Below are positions 10,608 through 21,984 of a stretch of DNA of 64,000 nucleotides, piece by piece. Origin of the DNA: Aspidiotus rigidus (lineage: Eukaryota > Arthropoda > Insecta > Hemiptera > Diaspididae). How positions within the stretch are numbered: the first letter of the stretch is position 1; every line of letters starts with the position of its first letter. Below the pieces are notes generated by a model. It was not told the origin of the DNA. It made no database searches and saw only the letters and a list, made by a program, of their open reading frames with translations. The stretch covers positions 5,782,001 through 5,846,000 of the forward strand of contig JAVHKY010000023.1 in the NCBI GenBank assembly GCA_035079385.1, read 5' to 3'. Made by a program: the position numbers and the translations under genes.

Positions 10608-11951
10608 ATGCGATCAACTTTAAAACCGATGTTAATGACTTGTCTAGTGGCCATAGTTCCCTTCCAAATTCGTAGCTAGGTATGTTTTGTTTTTTCATGT
10701 TTGGTCTATGTTCTTTCTCCGATTATTTTTCTTCGTATTTTTTATATCTATATCAGTCGTAGACCTTTCTCGATAATGATCCGCGATGGATCGAAACGTC
10801 GGGTAGTAAAAAACAATTTTGTTCAGTGGAAACAACAGCCCGATTTCATTATTGGTGTATTGATATTTTGCTTAATGTTACAGGCCCTTTTGCTCTAGTC
10901 AGACTTCGAAGAACACCTCAACGTGCTTTCACGTATAGCGGTTTCAACCCGAGTAATGGAATTACAGCGTTGGCAACTAGCGCTGATTTTCTTTCTCCTT
11001 ACTATAATTATCAAACTCTATCTTCTTTAACGCCGTCGCAATATCCACAGTATAATTACGGTCTTCGTGCCCGAGTGGAGCCCGAATCGTCCTCTTCGTC
11101 TCCGTCCGATTACTCTCCCGATTACCAACCTCCACCTTCCGAATATCCACCTTCGGATCCGAATTCCGATGATCGTTCGCTTCCATCGGCAAATCTGACG
11201 CCACCATCGGAGCAAGCACCAACGACGAATTATAATCAAAATCCAGTACAGCCCCCCAAAAAGTTCAAGAAGAAGCCTCAGAATGTGGAAGAAGACGATG
11301 ACGATGATGACGATGACAGTGAGTAAAATTGTGACCCATTTTGATAAGGTATACCTGGAATGCACATAAATTATTTCAAGGGTTTTTATAAACGTGGATT
11401 GTGCCGCCTCCCGTCGGACACGATCTCTCTAGTTCAAAATTCGGTCTCCCAAGTATATTTCGTCGGAGTAGATCGTAAGGATTATTTTCATTAGTAAATG
11501 ATGAGAAAGAATGTGACCTACTACAACAATATTTAAGGCTACCATCTCACTCGGTAACATCGCTGTTAAACCAATCCTTGAAATCCATGTTTTGGTACTA
11601 AAAAGTGCATATCAGAGCTGCGTCCGTCAACAATGTTTTCTAATACATACTTCGTTTCATTGAATAGATGTGAAGAGTAAATCAAAAAGCTCATCAAACG
11701 CGTCATTCAATGCGTGGTTTCCGATCGTATTGGGAATGTATCCATCTCGTGGAAATGCAAATGCGAACGTGTTGAAAGAGGATGTCGAAAACGAACACAA
11801 TAAAAGTTACTACCCGAACAGTTATACGGATCGAGAACTAGGAACCACTGTAATTGCGAACAGCGTTAGTCACGGCAAAAGCAGCGTCGCTAGCAGTCAT
11901 GCGATCGCATACGGAGGAGAGCCTTCCATGAAGTCATACAAAAAAGGTTAA
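10608..11951 (+). CDS. probable secreted Pro/Ser/Tyr-rich, Asp-tailed protein, three exons
   Basis: Proposed exons: 10608-10671, 10884 (or 10899)-11318 and 11668-11951, about 255-260 residues. Exon 1 encodes a signal-peptide-like start, M-R-S-T-L-K-P-M-L-M-T-C-L-V-A-I-V-P-F. Both introns are phase 1 and the frame is kept across the joins. Exon 2 is Ser/Pro/Tyr-rich (S-P-S-D-Y-S-P-D-Y-Q-P-P-P), then Lys-rich, then an acidic run of eight Asp. It ends at a GTGAGT donor; without splicing the frame would stop three codons later. Exon 3 encodes N-A-W-F-P-I-V-L-G, N-A-N-A-N-V and a C-terminal S-V-A-S-S-H-A-I-A-Y-G-G. I do not recognise the family; composition suggests a structural or secreted extracellular protein. 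The exon 1 donor (GTAGCT) is weak, and a better GTATGT lies 8 bp on but would include an in-frame TAG. Exons 2 and 3 are more certain than exon 1. Confidence 0.55.
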
Positions 11952-12252
11952 AATAGGCCCAGGTTACGCAGGAATGTGCGAAGTAACCAAAAATTTAGAG
12001 AAAAAAAAACCTGTTCGTATTAGATTTATGTACCCGTTCAATGTCGTAGGCTCATTTTGGAAATGTTTTTTTTTTTACTTTTTTCTCCGATTCGTATTCT
12101 TTTGAATAATTTAGTCAATATTAATACTGTGCAAGAACAAACCGTTTTTGTCGGCTGACCATTTTCAAGCACGCGAGTCTTGACGCTAAAAAAAAAAAAA
12201 AAACGAGAATTGGTAAGTCTGCCTACATCATTCTTGCAAAAGATGTTAGGTG

Positions 12253-12258
12253 AATAAA
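12253..12258 (+). terminator. possible poly(A) signal
   Basis: AATAAA lies about 300 bp after the stop codon at 11951, a plausible 3' UTR end for the upstream gene. The intervening stretch holds no ORF of note. Confidence 0.35.
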
Positions 12259-12902
12259 CTGGTAATGATTATAAACTAAAAGATGATCCGAGAAAAAGAT
12301 AGGAAACTCATTCGCATGTACCTACGGTTTTAATTTTTGAAATTTATGAAGTCTGTCTTCCGAACTAACGATAGTGATTAGGAAGAGAATCTTCTGTTTT
12401 ACTTTGATTCGAATATTTTCAAGTGTTGCTCATCACCCGTTAAGCCTATATTTAATTACAGAAGATTTGCATGTAATATTCTGTCACTCTTCTGCGTTTG
12501 TTCAATTGCATCTTTTCTCTACACAATTTTCAATTTTTTTTTATTCTCCCATAATTCTTCATAAGTACATTAGGCCTAATATTGTACGTTGTAGTGTTAC
12601 CTTTTCTTATACAGTAAAAATTTTGTTGAAGAAATTATAATTTTTTACTGATGAAAATTCTTAGAGGAAAAAAAGATTCAGCTGAGCATAAACATAGGTA
12701 TTCTATTTCAAATAAAATCAAAGTTAGCTGCAACTTGTTTTCTTTTGGTGCAAGTCTCCCAGTGATAAGAATTAGCAATTTTTTGTGAACCGAGCGCCTA
12801 ATATTGTATTATGCAGCGATCCAACCTTTACAATTTTGTACAGTCAAAATGTATTCATCTAATTCCTTTAGAAAGATTTTTTTCTTTATTTATTTTAATA
12901 AG

Positions 12903-12922
12903 CTGTTTGACTACTCAAACAG
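12903..12922. other. short hairpin next to AATAAA-rich sequence
   Basis: CTGTTTGA and TCAAACAG form a perfect 8-bp stem with a 4-base loop, beside ATTTATTTTAATAAG. Read on the minus strand, the layout resembles the 3' tails of the window's LINEs, so the surrounding 12890-13100 may be an unrelated LINE end. The rest of 12300-13180 shows no gene. Confidence 0.3.
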
Positions 12923-13181
12923 GTCATTAGCATGACAGTTTAATTATGTACACATTATAAGGGTAAAGAAAAATAAATATCTTAATATTAAGTTATTCTG
13001 AGTTAGGTGCGTTAAATGTTGATAGGTAATGTGGTTAGACATTTGTAAAATTGAGCTGAGCGTCAGTGTGTAAGAGTTGCTATTATGTTATTGGAGTTGT
13101 TATTCAATCTTGAATTGATAGATGAAGGAATTCCGAGGTCAGATCTGATGTATTGTAGTGCGGGACAAGTGAAAAAAAAAC

Positions 13182-13201
13182 ACTCACGCAGTCGCGTGAG
13201 T
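13182..13201. other. perfect 8-bp stem hairpin
   Basis: ACTCACGC-AGTC-GCGTGAGT is a perfect inverted repeat with a 4-base loop in otherwise AT-rich non-coding DNA. No function is evident. Confidence 0.4.
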
Positions 13202-13387
13202 AGTACACGACTTTTCTTCCCACAATGCAAAAAAAATTGAGAGAGTCACTCCCTCTCTTTAAATTAAATACCAATGACCTGTCAATCATGTCAAACATTT
13301 GTAGAATAAACAATAAAACTCAGTTTATAAATTCTATCACTACGATGTCACATCAACAGATAACAGAGTAAAAATACCTATAATCCA

Positions 13388-13500
13388 ATAAGGAAACCTG
13401 AATTTTGTTATAATTTAGGCTAAGAGTCATCTAAAACCTACAAAACGTCTCCAGAAAAACCGCTCCCCCTCCCCCTGTCCAAACTGCTACGAGGCTATAA
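13388..13500 (+). repeat. dispersed repeat, copy at 13.4 kb
   Basis: The segment from AAGGAAACCTGAATTTTG to a CTCCCCCTCCCCCTGT pyrimidine tract recurs, diverged, at 15209-15312. A second shared piece with a CTTTTCTAGTTAGAAAAG-type palindrome is found at 13870-13905 and 15312-15347. The two may be borders of a decayed element spanning 13.4-15.35 kb. Confidence 0.5.
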
Positions 13501-14169
13501 CAGTTGTTTCTAATAAAAAAGAGCTCTACAATCATTTTTTCCCATACCTTATTCTTAGCATATTATTAGTCTAGTATACTGTATATTAGGATGAGTGGTT
13601 CAATTCTTTATCACTTCCGATTTCTGGCATCTCTTAAAGCTACCTCGAGCTGCTATTCCTCTCGTGCACTCATAAATTGCCTTCACGCTATTATATCACC
13701 ATTTTCTATGCACACTCCACCCCAAAATTCTTCATCTGGGAATCCAGCTACAACGAGATCCCGAAAAACTAAAAAAATCGATGTCGAAACGAAAGAAGCA
13801 ACCAATCACCCAATAGTCAACCCCTCATTCCTTCCCTCACGCTTCAACCATTCCAAACGTATTAACAAAATACCTCACTTTTCTAGCTAGAAAATTCGGT
13901 AAAAATATATAGCACCCAAGCCCGGTTTACTCGTTAGTCTAATCTCAAATCTCACTCAAAAAAGCCAGTCCAAATTGAAAATAATCTTTCCATCCCTTTT
14001 GACACCTCAAATCAACTATGAACCACTATTAATTATGTACCCATACATGAAAAAATGACAAATAAATCAATTATTAATTAAAAGTGAAATCACCCAGGTA
14101 GTCTCGCATCAGCACACTTGATGAAGATTAAAAAATTTAATTGTACTTAATCATTCAAACTCAAGGTTT

Positions 14170-14684
14170 TCACTAAAATCAGTCGAATAACAAATTAAGA
14201 AAAATAAAACGTGAACCCACATTTTGGTCCTCATCCCAACGAAATTCAAGGCAAGAGGAGGTCATTTTAGCTCGGCTGCGAATAGGCCACACTCGTCTTA
14301 CTCATACTTATCTTCTCACTAATCTCGCTCCTCCATCATGCCCTCACTGTCTCCGAGAAAATTTATCAGTTGATCATTTTTTCTCATGCCCCGTCCTGCA
14401 ACCCACTCGAACCTCCCTAAATATATCTTCCAATATCAATGCAGCACTAAACAACAACTCCGAAACCATCGACTCAACCCTAACTTATTTACGCACCACT
14501 CAATTCTACAACTTCATACAATTCACCAACAAATTCCGTTCGATCGCCACTCAATTCCACCAATACGTACCTAATTTAACCTAATTCAAGTAATGTTCTA
14601 AAATAAGATTATAACGCCGAGCAAATAACCCTCGTGCAGTTTATAATGCTCGTAAAATAATAATAATAAAAAAAAAAAAAACTA
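14170..14684 (+). mobile_element. LINE copy 2, heavily 5'-truncated
   Basis: The last ~140 codons of ORF2 are followed by the family tail (GCCGAGCAAATAACCC ... TGCTCGTAAAA) and a TAA/A-rich end near 14684. It has the same orientation and tail as LINE copy 4 at 54.4 kb. Truncation during target-primed reverse transcription is the likely origin. Confidence 0.85.
14177..14584 (+). pseudogene. LINE copy 2 ORF2 C-terminus
   Basis: An uninterrupted frame without a start codon, ending TAA at 14582-14584. It encodes N-N-K-L-R-K-I-K, R-I-G-H-T-R-L-T-H-T-Y-L-L, and the C-P-H-C...D-H-F-F-S-C-P Cys/His motif that closes ORF2, then T-L-T-Y-L-R-T-T. It is close to copy 1 at the protein level. The catalytic RT and RNase H parts are missing. 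Confidence 0.85.
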
Positions 14685-15208
14685 TCGAGTATGACTAATA
14701 ATAATGAAAAATAGCTAGAAAAATGAACAACTCGCCATTGCTACTATCCGTTCAAAAATAAATTTAACAAAACAAATAAAATTTGACAAAACAAAATTCA
14801 ACGCTCTAGGGGCTGTGGGAAGCGAGATACAAGTGTACTAAATTTGAACGAAAAGGTTTCATCGGAAATAAAATCCAATGAACCCTTGGTAAAGAATGAA
14901 CAAAGAATGAACCTGTCGAATGATGAAAGGTTCTTCATCACAATACACGTACTGATAACGAAAGTGGTAAACGTATAGGAAAATCCGCTTCTCAAGCAGC
15001 TACTCGCAGCTATTCGTAAGAAGCTACTCGTAATAGTGAAAAATTTTTCAACAAAAGTAAAAATTTCTCGAGAACTACTCATCCGATCCTCAAAAAAAAT
15101 GCAGGTGCACATCTTCAAATATAATACTACAATATGGCCGAGTTACAAAAAAATCCATCGGGTAGTTTCGGAGGAGTTCCGCGGACAAAAAAATCTTATA
15201 TATATATA

Positions 15209-15312
15209 TATAAGGAAACCTGAAATTTTTTTTATGCTAGTTGTGATCTAGGACCCCTAAAACGTCGAGAAAGTTCATTGCCCACTCCCCCTGTTGACCT
15301 TGCTACGGGTGT
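15209..15312 (+). repeat. dispersed repeat, copy at 15.2 kb
   Basis: Counterpart of 13388-13500: AAGGAAACCTGAA, then ACCCCTAAAACGTC, then a CACTCCCCCTGTTGACC tract. It directly precedes a LINE fragment in the opposite orientation. Confidence 0.5.
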
Positions 15313-15330
15313 AATACCTCACTTTTCTAG

Positions 15331-15560
15331 TTAGAAAAGTCGGTAAATGTCCACTGCTAGCTTATTTCCCTGACAATGGCGACAGGAAGGAGGGGTACAA
15401 TTTAATGAGAGTGCCTGAGCTAGGTATGTCCTATCTTTAGACAGGAGAGGATTACTTCTTACCATCTTGGTTCTCTGTAAGATGAAGACCAAAGGACCAA
15501 AAGTTTGAGAAAGAAAATTAAGAGTAGAACCTCTGAACGTATGTAAATAACGCATTCAGA
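15331..15560 (-). mobile_element. LINE fragment, ORF2 C-terminal region
   Basis: On the minus strand a decayed frame encodes P-P-S-C-R-H-C-Q-G-N-K-L, matching the C-terminal Cys/His motif of the LINE copies, and the nucleotide sequence parallels 7190-7320. No complete domain survives. Confidence 0.7.
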
Positions 15561-15599
15561 GACTCTTCAAGAAATGTTTACCGCTCCATAATTTTGTAT

Positions 15600-16058
15600 T
15601 GTACGTACAAGCTGAGGTATAGTACAAATAATACAGATTGCTAAGCATATTGATATTCACACGGATTGAGCTTTGCCTGTATACCCTAACATAGCCGAGC
15701 ATGGTCTGGCATGGTAATTATCATCATACCTTCCATTAGGTTTGAGTTGGTATAGCTCAGTCCACGTATGCAAGCAATATAAATTATAGTCAAAAACTAG
15801 AAAATAAATTTATTCTTCGTCTCCCTCATTGATCCCTTCCTTATCATCTCTGATTCCATTGTTTCACTCAACAATATTTCCAGCTGTACTTCCTTTCATT
15901 TACTTACAAATTAAAATTGCACCCTCCTTGCTACTCTACCCTCTCACTCCATTCTAATATTCTTCATTTTGGTACCTGGCCGTAAGTATTTAAATTTAGA
16001 TTAAACTCTATGCCGCACCTTATCAAAAATTTAATAAATAAATAAATTCCAGGGAATG
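15600..16058. other. stretch without recognised gene
   Basis: AT-rich DNA between a LINE fragment and a foldback element. The last 20 bases (ending CCAGGGAATG) look like the left half of an interrupted RNase H motif; see the foldback entry. Confidence 0.4.
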
Positions 16059-16067
16059 GAAAAATTG

Positions 16068-17008
16068 GTTCTAGGACATTTGTTCGCAGGACATTTGTTC
16101 GCAGGACAATTATTCGCAGACAATTGTTCGCAAGACAATTGTTCGCATGGATAATTATTTGCAGGACAATTGCTCGCGTGGACAATTGTTCGCAAGAGAC
16201 AATTATTCGCATGACAATTGTTCGCACGGACAATTGTTCATTTTTTATGCAAAAAATTGTTCGCAGAAAAATTGTTCCCAGAAAAATTGTTCGGACAATG
16301 AACAAATATAGGTATCTACCCTTCATCGGTAATATTTCGTAGAAAATTATATCTTCACCGAAAGCGCTCGCGCATATTTTAATTTTAATTCTATACGGTA
16401 TTCGTAAAATAAATCCTTTGATAATTATGTCTCGCCGTAATTTTGTTGAAGAGCGTATCCATACCATTGTGTTATTTCTGGCCAGCCCCTGCCGAAGCGG
16501 AAGAAAGTCTACCTTGACATGGCAGCTCGCATTCAAAATTTAGCTAACAAGTTCTCCGGAAATGATGAGGATGAGGATGGGGTTCAAGGTGATAGTGACG
16601 ACGAGAATGACGAATTTTCAAACCCCTTGCTGAAATACTTACGAGGCATTGCCCATAATATTAATTATAATTGAAATTTATTTGACGATGCACTTTTGAC
16701 GAATTGTTTGACATATTTCTGGACGAAACAAAGTTCACTGCTTTGTGGATGGAAGACGTTTTAAGCTGACCTCCTCGTGGTGTCTTCTGGGTAACGCTAA
16801 CAAGCTTACTTTTTTGCGAACAATTTCTTGTAGACTTTTTTGTGATGCGAACAATTTTTTTCCCTTGCGAACAATTTTCCTTGCGAATAATTGTCCGTGC
16901 GAACAATTGTCCTGTGAACAATTGTCATGCGAACAATTGTCTTGCGAACAATTGTCTGCGAATAATTGTCCTGCGAACAAATGTCCTGCGAACAATTGTC
17001 CCCGCACC
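16068..17008. mobile_element. foldback-type DNA transposon with subterminal tandem repeats and 9-bp target duplication
   Basis: The two ends are inverted copies of one another for about 230 bp. Each is built from degenerate ~15-bp units of the form TTCGCAGGACAATTG, in matching order (GGACATTTGTTCGCAGG first, then GGACAATTATTCGCAGAC). GAAAAATTG flanks the element at 16059-16067 and 17009-17017. Long inverted repeats made of tandem subunits are characteristic of Foldback-like elements, and 8-9-bp duplications fit P, hAT or Mutator-type transposases. No transposase gene remains, so the copy is non-autonomous. The flanks join into a short RNase H reading frame (I-P-G ... D-K-A-A-K-Q-A-T), so it seems to have landed in a LINE remnant. 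Confidence 0.78.
16519..16674 (+). CDS. 51-residue acidic ORF inside the foldback element
   Basis: ATG to TGA. It starts M-A-A-R-I-Q-N-L-A-N-K-F-S-G, then has an Asp/Glu-rich centre (D-E-D-E-D-G) and ends L-L-K-Y-L-R-G-I-A-H-N-I-N-Y-N. A second broken piece further on (F-L-D-E-T-K-F-T-A-L-W-M-E-D near 16712-16760) reads as if from the same decayed gene. I do not recognise it. It could be a leftover of a transposase gene or a captured exon, and it may not be expressed. Confidence 0.25.
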   Translation: MAARIQNLANKFSGNDEDEDGVQGDSDDENDEFSNPLLKYLRGIAHNINYN

Positions 17009-17349
17009 GAAAAATTGACAAAGCAGCAAAACAAGCAACCAGTCACTTCCTCTTTCCTGCATATAAGCACAAAACTTCTAAGTTTTATTTTTTGATTTAT
17101 TTTTATTTTATTTTAAGGAGCTGTCAGCTACACTGGGTCTATTTAGTTTGGTGTACAAAATTATTGAATAATTATGTTGCTACTTGTAAATTAGAAAAGC
17201 AATAAGAGAACTGAACTTTTTATATTGCTGTAAGTATTTTAGGGTACCACAAATGGTTTTGTGTTGGTTTTTTTTTTTAAATTACTTGAGTGAGGGAGGA
17301 GGCTATATTTGTGGAAGGACAAAGACATGAGAGTTTCGAGTAGGAGAAG

Positions 17350-17785
17350 AACAACGGCTTCCTTAACAAAGTTAAACGAGGAACGTAGGGAACCTCAAAT
17401 TGGATTTGGTATTGAGAATTCAAGAAGCCTAGACCTAGTATAAAGCTAGTATAAAGAAGGCCTAGACCTACTATAAACCTAGTATAATATGGTTCGAGAG
17501 TCTGAATTTTTCTTGACTCCCTTCCTATATATGATAGGAAGGAAACTTGGAAAAATGTCAACCTCCGAACTGTAATATGATAGGACGGGGACTTAGAAAT
17601 AGTACACCATCAGTGACCTGGACCTACTTTAGGGACTTCGAAATATACAGGTCGAGAGTCGAAATTTTTCTCAGTCCCCCTCCTACCATATATTGCTCGT
17701 AGGTCGAAATTTTTCCAAGTTTTTTGTCGGACAGCGCACGACGATTTTCTCAAGTACCCCCCCAAAGACAGGTTCCCTGTCGAAA
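17350..17785 (-). mobile_element. modular minisatellite element, copy A (Helentron/DINE-like)
   Basis: In reverse order it carries the right module (hairpin-forming TTCCTTAAC...GTTAAACGAGGAA, then AGGGAACC), a spacer with repeated CCTAGACCTA motifs, a few degenerate 46-bp units, and the left module (GTCGGACAGCGCACGACG, then a C-run, then ACAGGTTCCCTGT). Module order and orientation match copies B and E elsewhere in the window. Confidence 0.7.
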
Positions 17786-17935
17786 AATGGTCAAATGTTG
17801 AATTGTACTGTTAGCAATAGGACCAAGATGGAGGTGTTAGGATACGAGGGATACTTATGTGGGAGTGTTTTGTGTAGCCTATTCTTAGACGAGAAAGAAT
17901 GACTTCTTCTCGTCTCAATCTTCGTCCTACTTTTC
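17786..17935 (-). mobile_element. LINE fragment
   Basis: The nucleotide sequence parallels the Cys/His-tail region of LINE copy 1 (7150-7280), including GTAGCCTATTCTTAGACGAG and the TGACTTCTTCTCGTCTC stretch. It is too decayed to translate. Confidence 0.6.
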
Positions 17936-18019
17936 ATAACCCAAAAACTGTATAACTAACCTCTTCTGTCGGTTAAACGATCCCGTAACTATTTTAGAGA
18001 GAAGTGGAGTCTATAGGCT

Positions 18020-21000
18020 CCAGTGTTCCGATTGTTCGGTTGTCTATACAGGGAGAGGCCAAAAGATGTTACCAGTTAAATGGGAGTTTGCGTTAAATCT
18101 GGCGTAGCGCAAAAACGCAAAACGTTAGATGTATACTTCAAATCTACGAAATTCGCATCTCAATTTTATCTTTAATTTGCGCCAAATACGAAGTGTCTAC
18201 GACTTTTCTGAGCCGAGTTATGAACCAAAATGTGCCGAAATTTTGCTGCAGGGGTTCCCAAAGTGTTTAATTATCAAAAGAAAACATGATTCTGTTTTAA
18301 AAAATTGCTTGATCTTTGAAATTCTGTACAATTCCGAAGTAAAATTTCGCGCTGAGTCTGAAAAAATAACCCAAATCAATATGAAGCTTCAAAATGGATG
18401 TACGGGCCCAAAGTGGATCGAAATTCCCCCGAATAAAAAAATTGCGTGATTTTCGGAAATTTAGTAGAATTCTGAAATAAAATTTCGTGCTGAGTCCGAA
18501 AAAATCACCCAAATCACTCTACAAAGCTTCAAAATGGATGTACGGGCCCAAAGAGGGTCAAAATTCCCCCAAGTTGGAAAATTGCTCCAACTTTCAAATT
18601 TAATCGATTAACTTGTGCAATCAAGGTTCGAGTGAAAAGAGTGCACGCGTGATAATCGAATAAGGCTGCATATGATCATAGCGGGTGGAAGGGCGAAAAC
18701 TGTTGCTGTTTCAGGCGATGGAGAGCGTGGTATCAAGTAGCTTATCTTCTGTTGTGAACTCGCGGTGAAAAATTGGCTATGGTGCCTCTAGCGATGGAAA
18801 CGGGCAAGAGTGCAATCACTCTCGTTGTGCCAGCCGCGAGAGTGAATTCTTAGGGAAGATCGCCTTCCGTTTTGAACTCTGGTTACAGTGCCTCTTAACC
18901 TATGAAAGCGGGTAAGCGTGCGATCATTGTTGTTGTTCCAGCGGATAGAAAGAATTTTCAGGAAGATCGTCTTTCGTTTTGAACTCGCAGTAAGAAATTG
19001 GCTAGTCTCGGGATTAATGGTTCCAAAAACGGAAATAAATCCCCGAAGCAAAAAATTGCTCAAACATTCAAACTACTTAATTCCCACGCGAAATTCAGCG
19101 TCGAGTCCGGAAAAAATTATTAAAAAACTCTGGAAAGCAACAAAATCGGTCAAATGGGCGCAAAAAAGGGTTAGACGAAAATTGTTCGGAATTTCAAACA
19201 TCACTCAATTCTCTAGGAAAATCTAAAGTTAAGTTTTTAAAAAATGGTCAAAAATTCCGCGTACTCGTCTTCTGTCTTCTTGCACTCATTGTTCGATATT
19301 AGTCAGGCTTCCGCGTCCGATCAGAGTGGGCAAATGCAAGTCAGCTAACTCCACGTCATTCCCAACTGTGAAGGGAATGTTGTCAAGAAGATCGTCCTCC
19401 GTTGTTAGCTCGCGATGAGAGATCGGGTAAAGTACCACGTACGATCAGAGCTGGATGAGCATTCCTCGTTATTCCAGGCGATGGCAAGGAAGTTACCGAG
19501 AAGACCATCTTCTGGTCTAAGTTTGTGGTGAGAGAACGGCTAAAGTGCCCGCTTCAATCATATGTGGTGCTTTAACCGATCTCTCACCACAACTTGACAA
19601 CGGATGACGATCTTTTCGGTCATATTCCATTCTCCACCTGAAACACCGCGCTGCTTTTGTGCACTTGCCCGCCTCAACTATACGCGGGGCTGTAGCCAAT
19701 CTCTCACCGCGAGCGATCAACAAAGGACGATGTTCTCAGTCATATTCCATTTACTGTCGAACACAACAAGTTACGCACGTGCACTTGCCCGCTTTAACCA
19801 TACGCGGGCCAGTAGCTGATCTCTCACTGCAAGCGACCGACAGAGGACGATCGTCTTGATGATATTTTATTCTCCGCCAGAAACAACGAGCTTCTTATGT
19901 GCATTTGCCCGCTTCATTTGCACGCGGGAACCTAGCCAATCTCTCTCCACAAGCTCATATTGGAAAACAATCTTCTTTGTAGCACAACCATCTTCCTTTG
20001 GAACATCGAAGAATCGTCGTGCATTGGCCCACCCCAATCATACGCAGGGCTTCACCTGATCTCTCACCGCGAGTGCTGCTTGGTACTGTACCTTCTGTAC
20101 CTTCCATTGTCGCGAAAACAACGAGTACCTGAATGTTTGCCTGCAAGGCATTCACTGACTTCTTTCCGGGAGCATTCAACAGTAGACTAGACTTTCGGTC
20201 ACATTCTCCCTAGAAGCCAATAAAACGAGAATTGGGGCACATTTTCCCCTTTTGATTCAGGCAGGGACTTCAGCCAATCTTTCGCTGCTAGCTATCAACA
20301 GAGAAGCTTCTCAGTATTGTTTTCTCCATCCCATGGAACTATGAGAAACTTCACAAATTGCCTTCCTGGATCAAATACATTGCCCTAGCTGATCTTCCAC
20401 AGCCAGAATATAACAGAAGAATTGTTTGCTTAGTTTTGGACACGTTCTTTTTTTTCAAAAACCTGAACAATTTCCTGTTTTGAAGAAATGTTGTTGGTCC
20501 CATTGAACCATTTGGGTGCTGTTCAGAATTTTTTAATAATTTTTTCCGGAATCTACGCTAAATTTCACCAAAGAATTGAGTAAAGTCTACAAGTTCGAGC
20601 GATTTTTTGTTTTTGGGAAGTTTTTATCCTTTTTGAGCCCATCAACCCATTTTGGTGCTTTTCAAAATGTTTCAATCATATTTTTCCCACTCTACGCTGC
20701 GTTTCCTTCGAGTAACATCAATTTAATTCTTAAAATGCTCAAAATACATTTAAAACTGTAAAATGAATACCGTAGCTATTTTTTTACCGTCAGTTTACAA
20801 AGGATGACGATCTTCCCTGAAAATTCACTCACACAACATGAGTGATCACACTCTTGCCCGCTCTCATCGATAGAGGCATTCTGGCTAATTTTTCATTGCG
20901 AGTCAACAACGGAAGACAAGCTTCTTGGTTCCATACTTTCCCTCATCGTCTGAAACCACGAGTCCTCCACCAGCTTCAATCATACTCAGGGCCTTAGTCG

Positions 21001-21870
21001 AACTAGAGCTAAATTTCGCTAGAGAATCGAATAAAATATGAAAATTTGAGCGATCGTTCAACTTGTGAATATGTGGAATCTCTTAGGACCCTTTCACTGA
21101 ATTTGGAGCTGTGTTAGATAATTTTTGGGTTATTTTTCCGGACTCAGCGTGAAATTTCACTAGTCAATTGTACAAAATGATGATAGAGCACTTTTTTTGT
21201 TTGGCGAAATTTTGACCCTCTTTGGGGCCGTACATCCATTTTCAGGCTTTGTAAAATGATTTGAGTGATTTTTTCGGACTCAGCACGAAATTTTATTTCA
21301 GAATTCTTCTAAATTTTCGAAGATCACGCAATTTTTTTATTTGGGGGAATTTTGATCCTCTTTGGGCCCGTACATCCATTTTGGAGCTTCGTAGGTGATT
21401 TGGGTGATTTTTTCGAACTCAGCGCAAAATTTTACTGGAGAATTGAATAAAATTAGCGATTTTCCAACTTCGGGACATTTTGACCCTTTTTGGGCTCATT
21501 AACCCATTTTTGTGCTTCGCAGTATTTTGAGACTATTTTTTTCGTTTTCCCCATAAAATTTCACTTCAGGAACAGTGATTTAATAATCGGAATGTTTGAA
21601 ATTCAGCTCAATATTGTAAATTAACTAATTTTCAAGCCATATTTTGGGAACCCTGGCGAATTTTCAGCACATTTTGGTCCATAACTCGGCTCAAAGAAGA
21701 CGTAGAAACTTCGTATTTGGCGCAAATTAAAGATAAAATTGAGATGCAAATTTCGTACATTTGAAGTATACGTCTAATGTTTCGCGTTTTTGGTCTACGA
21801 CAGATTTAACGCAAACTCCCATTCAACTGGTAACTTCTTTTGGCCTCACCCTGTATAGGGTGAATAGCCG
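18020..21870. mobile_element. 3.85-kb palindromic foldback element with two internal repeat classes
   Basis: The outer ends are inverted copies for at least 250 bp: left from TATACAGGGAGAGGCCAAAA at 18042, right as its complement at 21839-21862. Inward, both arms carry ~110-bp units (GCTTCAAAATGGATGTACGG ... GAGTCCGAAAAAATCACCC), at 18300-18600 on the left and in opposite orientation at 21050-21560 on the right. The core 18640-20990 consists of ~120-bp monomers (TTGCCCGCTTCAA, ACGCGGG, AATCTCTCACCGCGAG) that switch orientation near 19.56 kb. There is no coding region. A target duplication was not identified. Confidence 0.75.
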
Positions 21871-21984
21871 GCAACCTCGTACCAGAGTTCAAGGACATCT
21901 TGATGGAGTCAATACCACCCCCTCCGAAAAAGATTGGCTTCTGCAGAACATATTTCGGATTCCGGCCATAAATTTGATCTCCAA

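Noticed and set aside
10771..10800. Hammerhead-ribozyme-like half core: GATCC...GGATC stem followed by GAAAC
   Set aside because: The required CUGANGA strand is absent before the stem, and no closing stems were found.
11027..11365. Ile/Arg-rich minus-strand frame opposite exon 2 of the first secreted gene
   Set aside because: Antisense shadow of the Ser/Asp/Pro-rich exon; no start context or homology.
16124..17095. Cys/Asn/Gln- or Arg/Thr-rich open frames in the foldback arms
   Set aside because: They are translations of ~15-bp tandem subrepeats (15 is a multiple of 3), so open frames are expected by composition.
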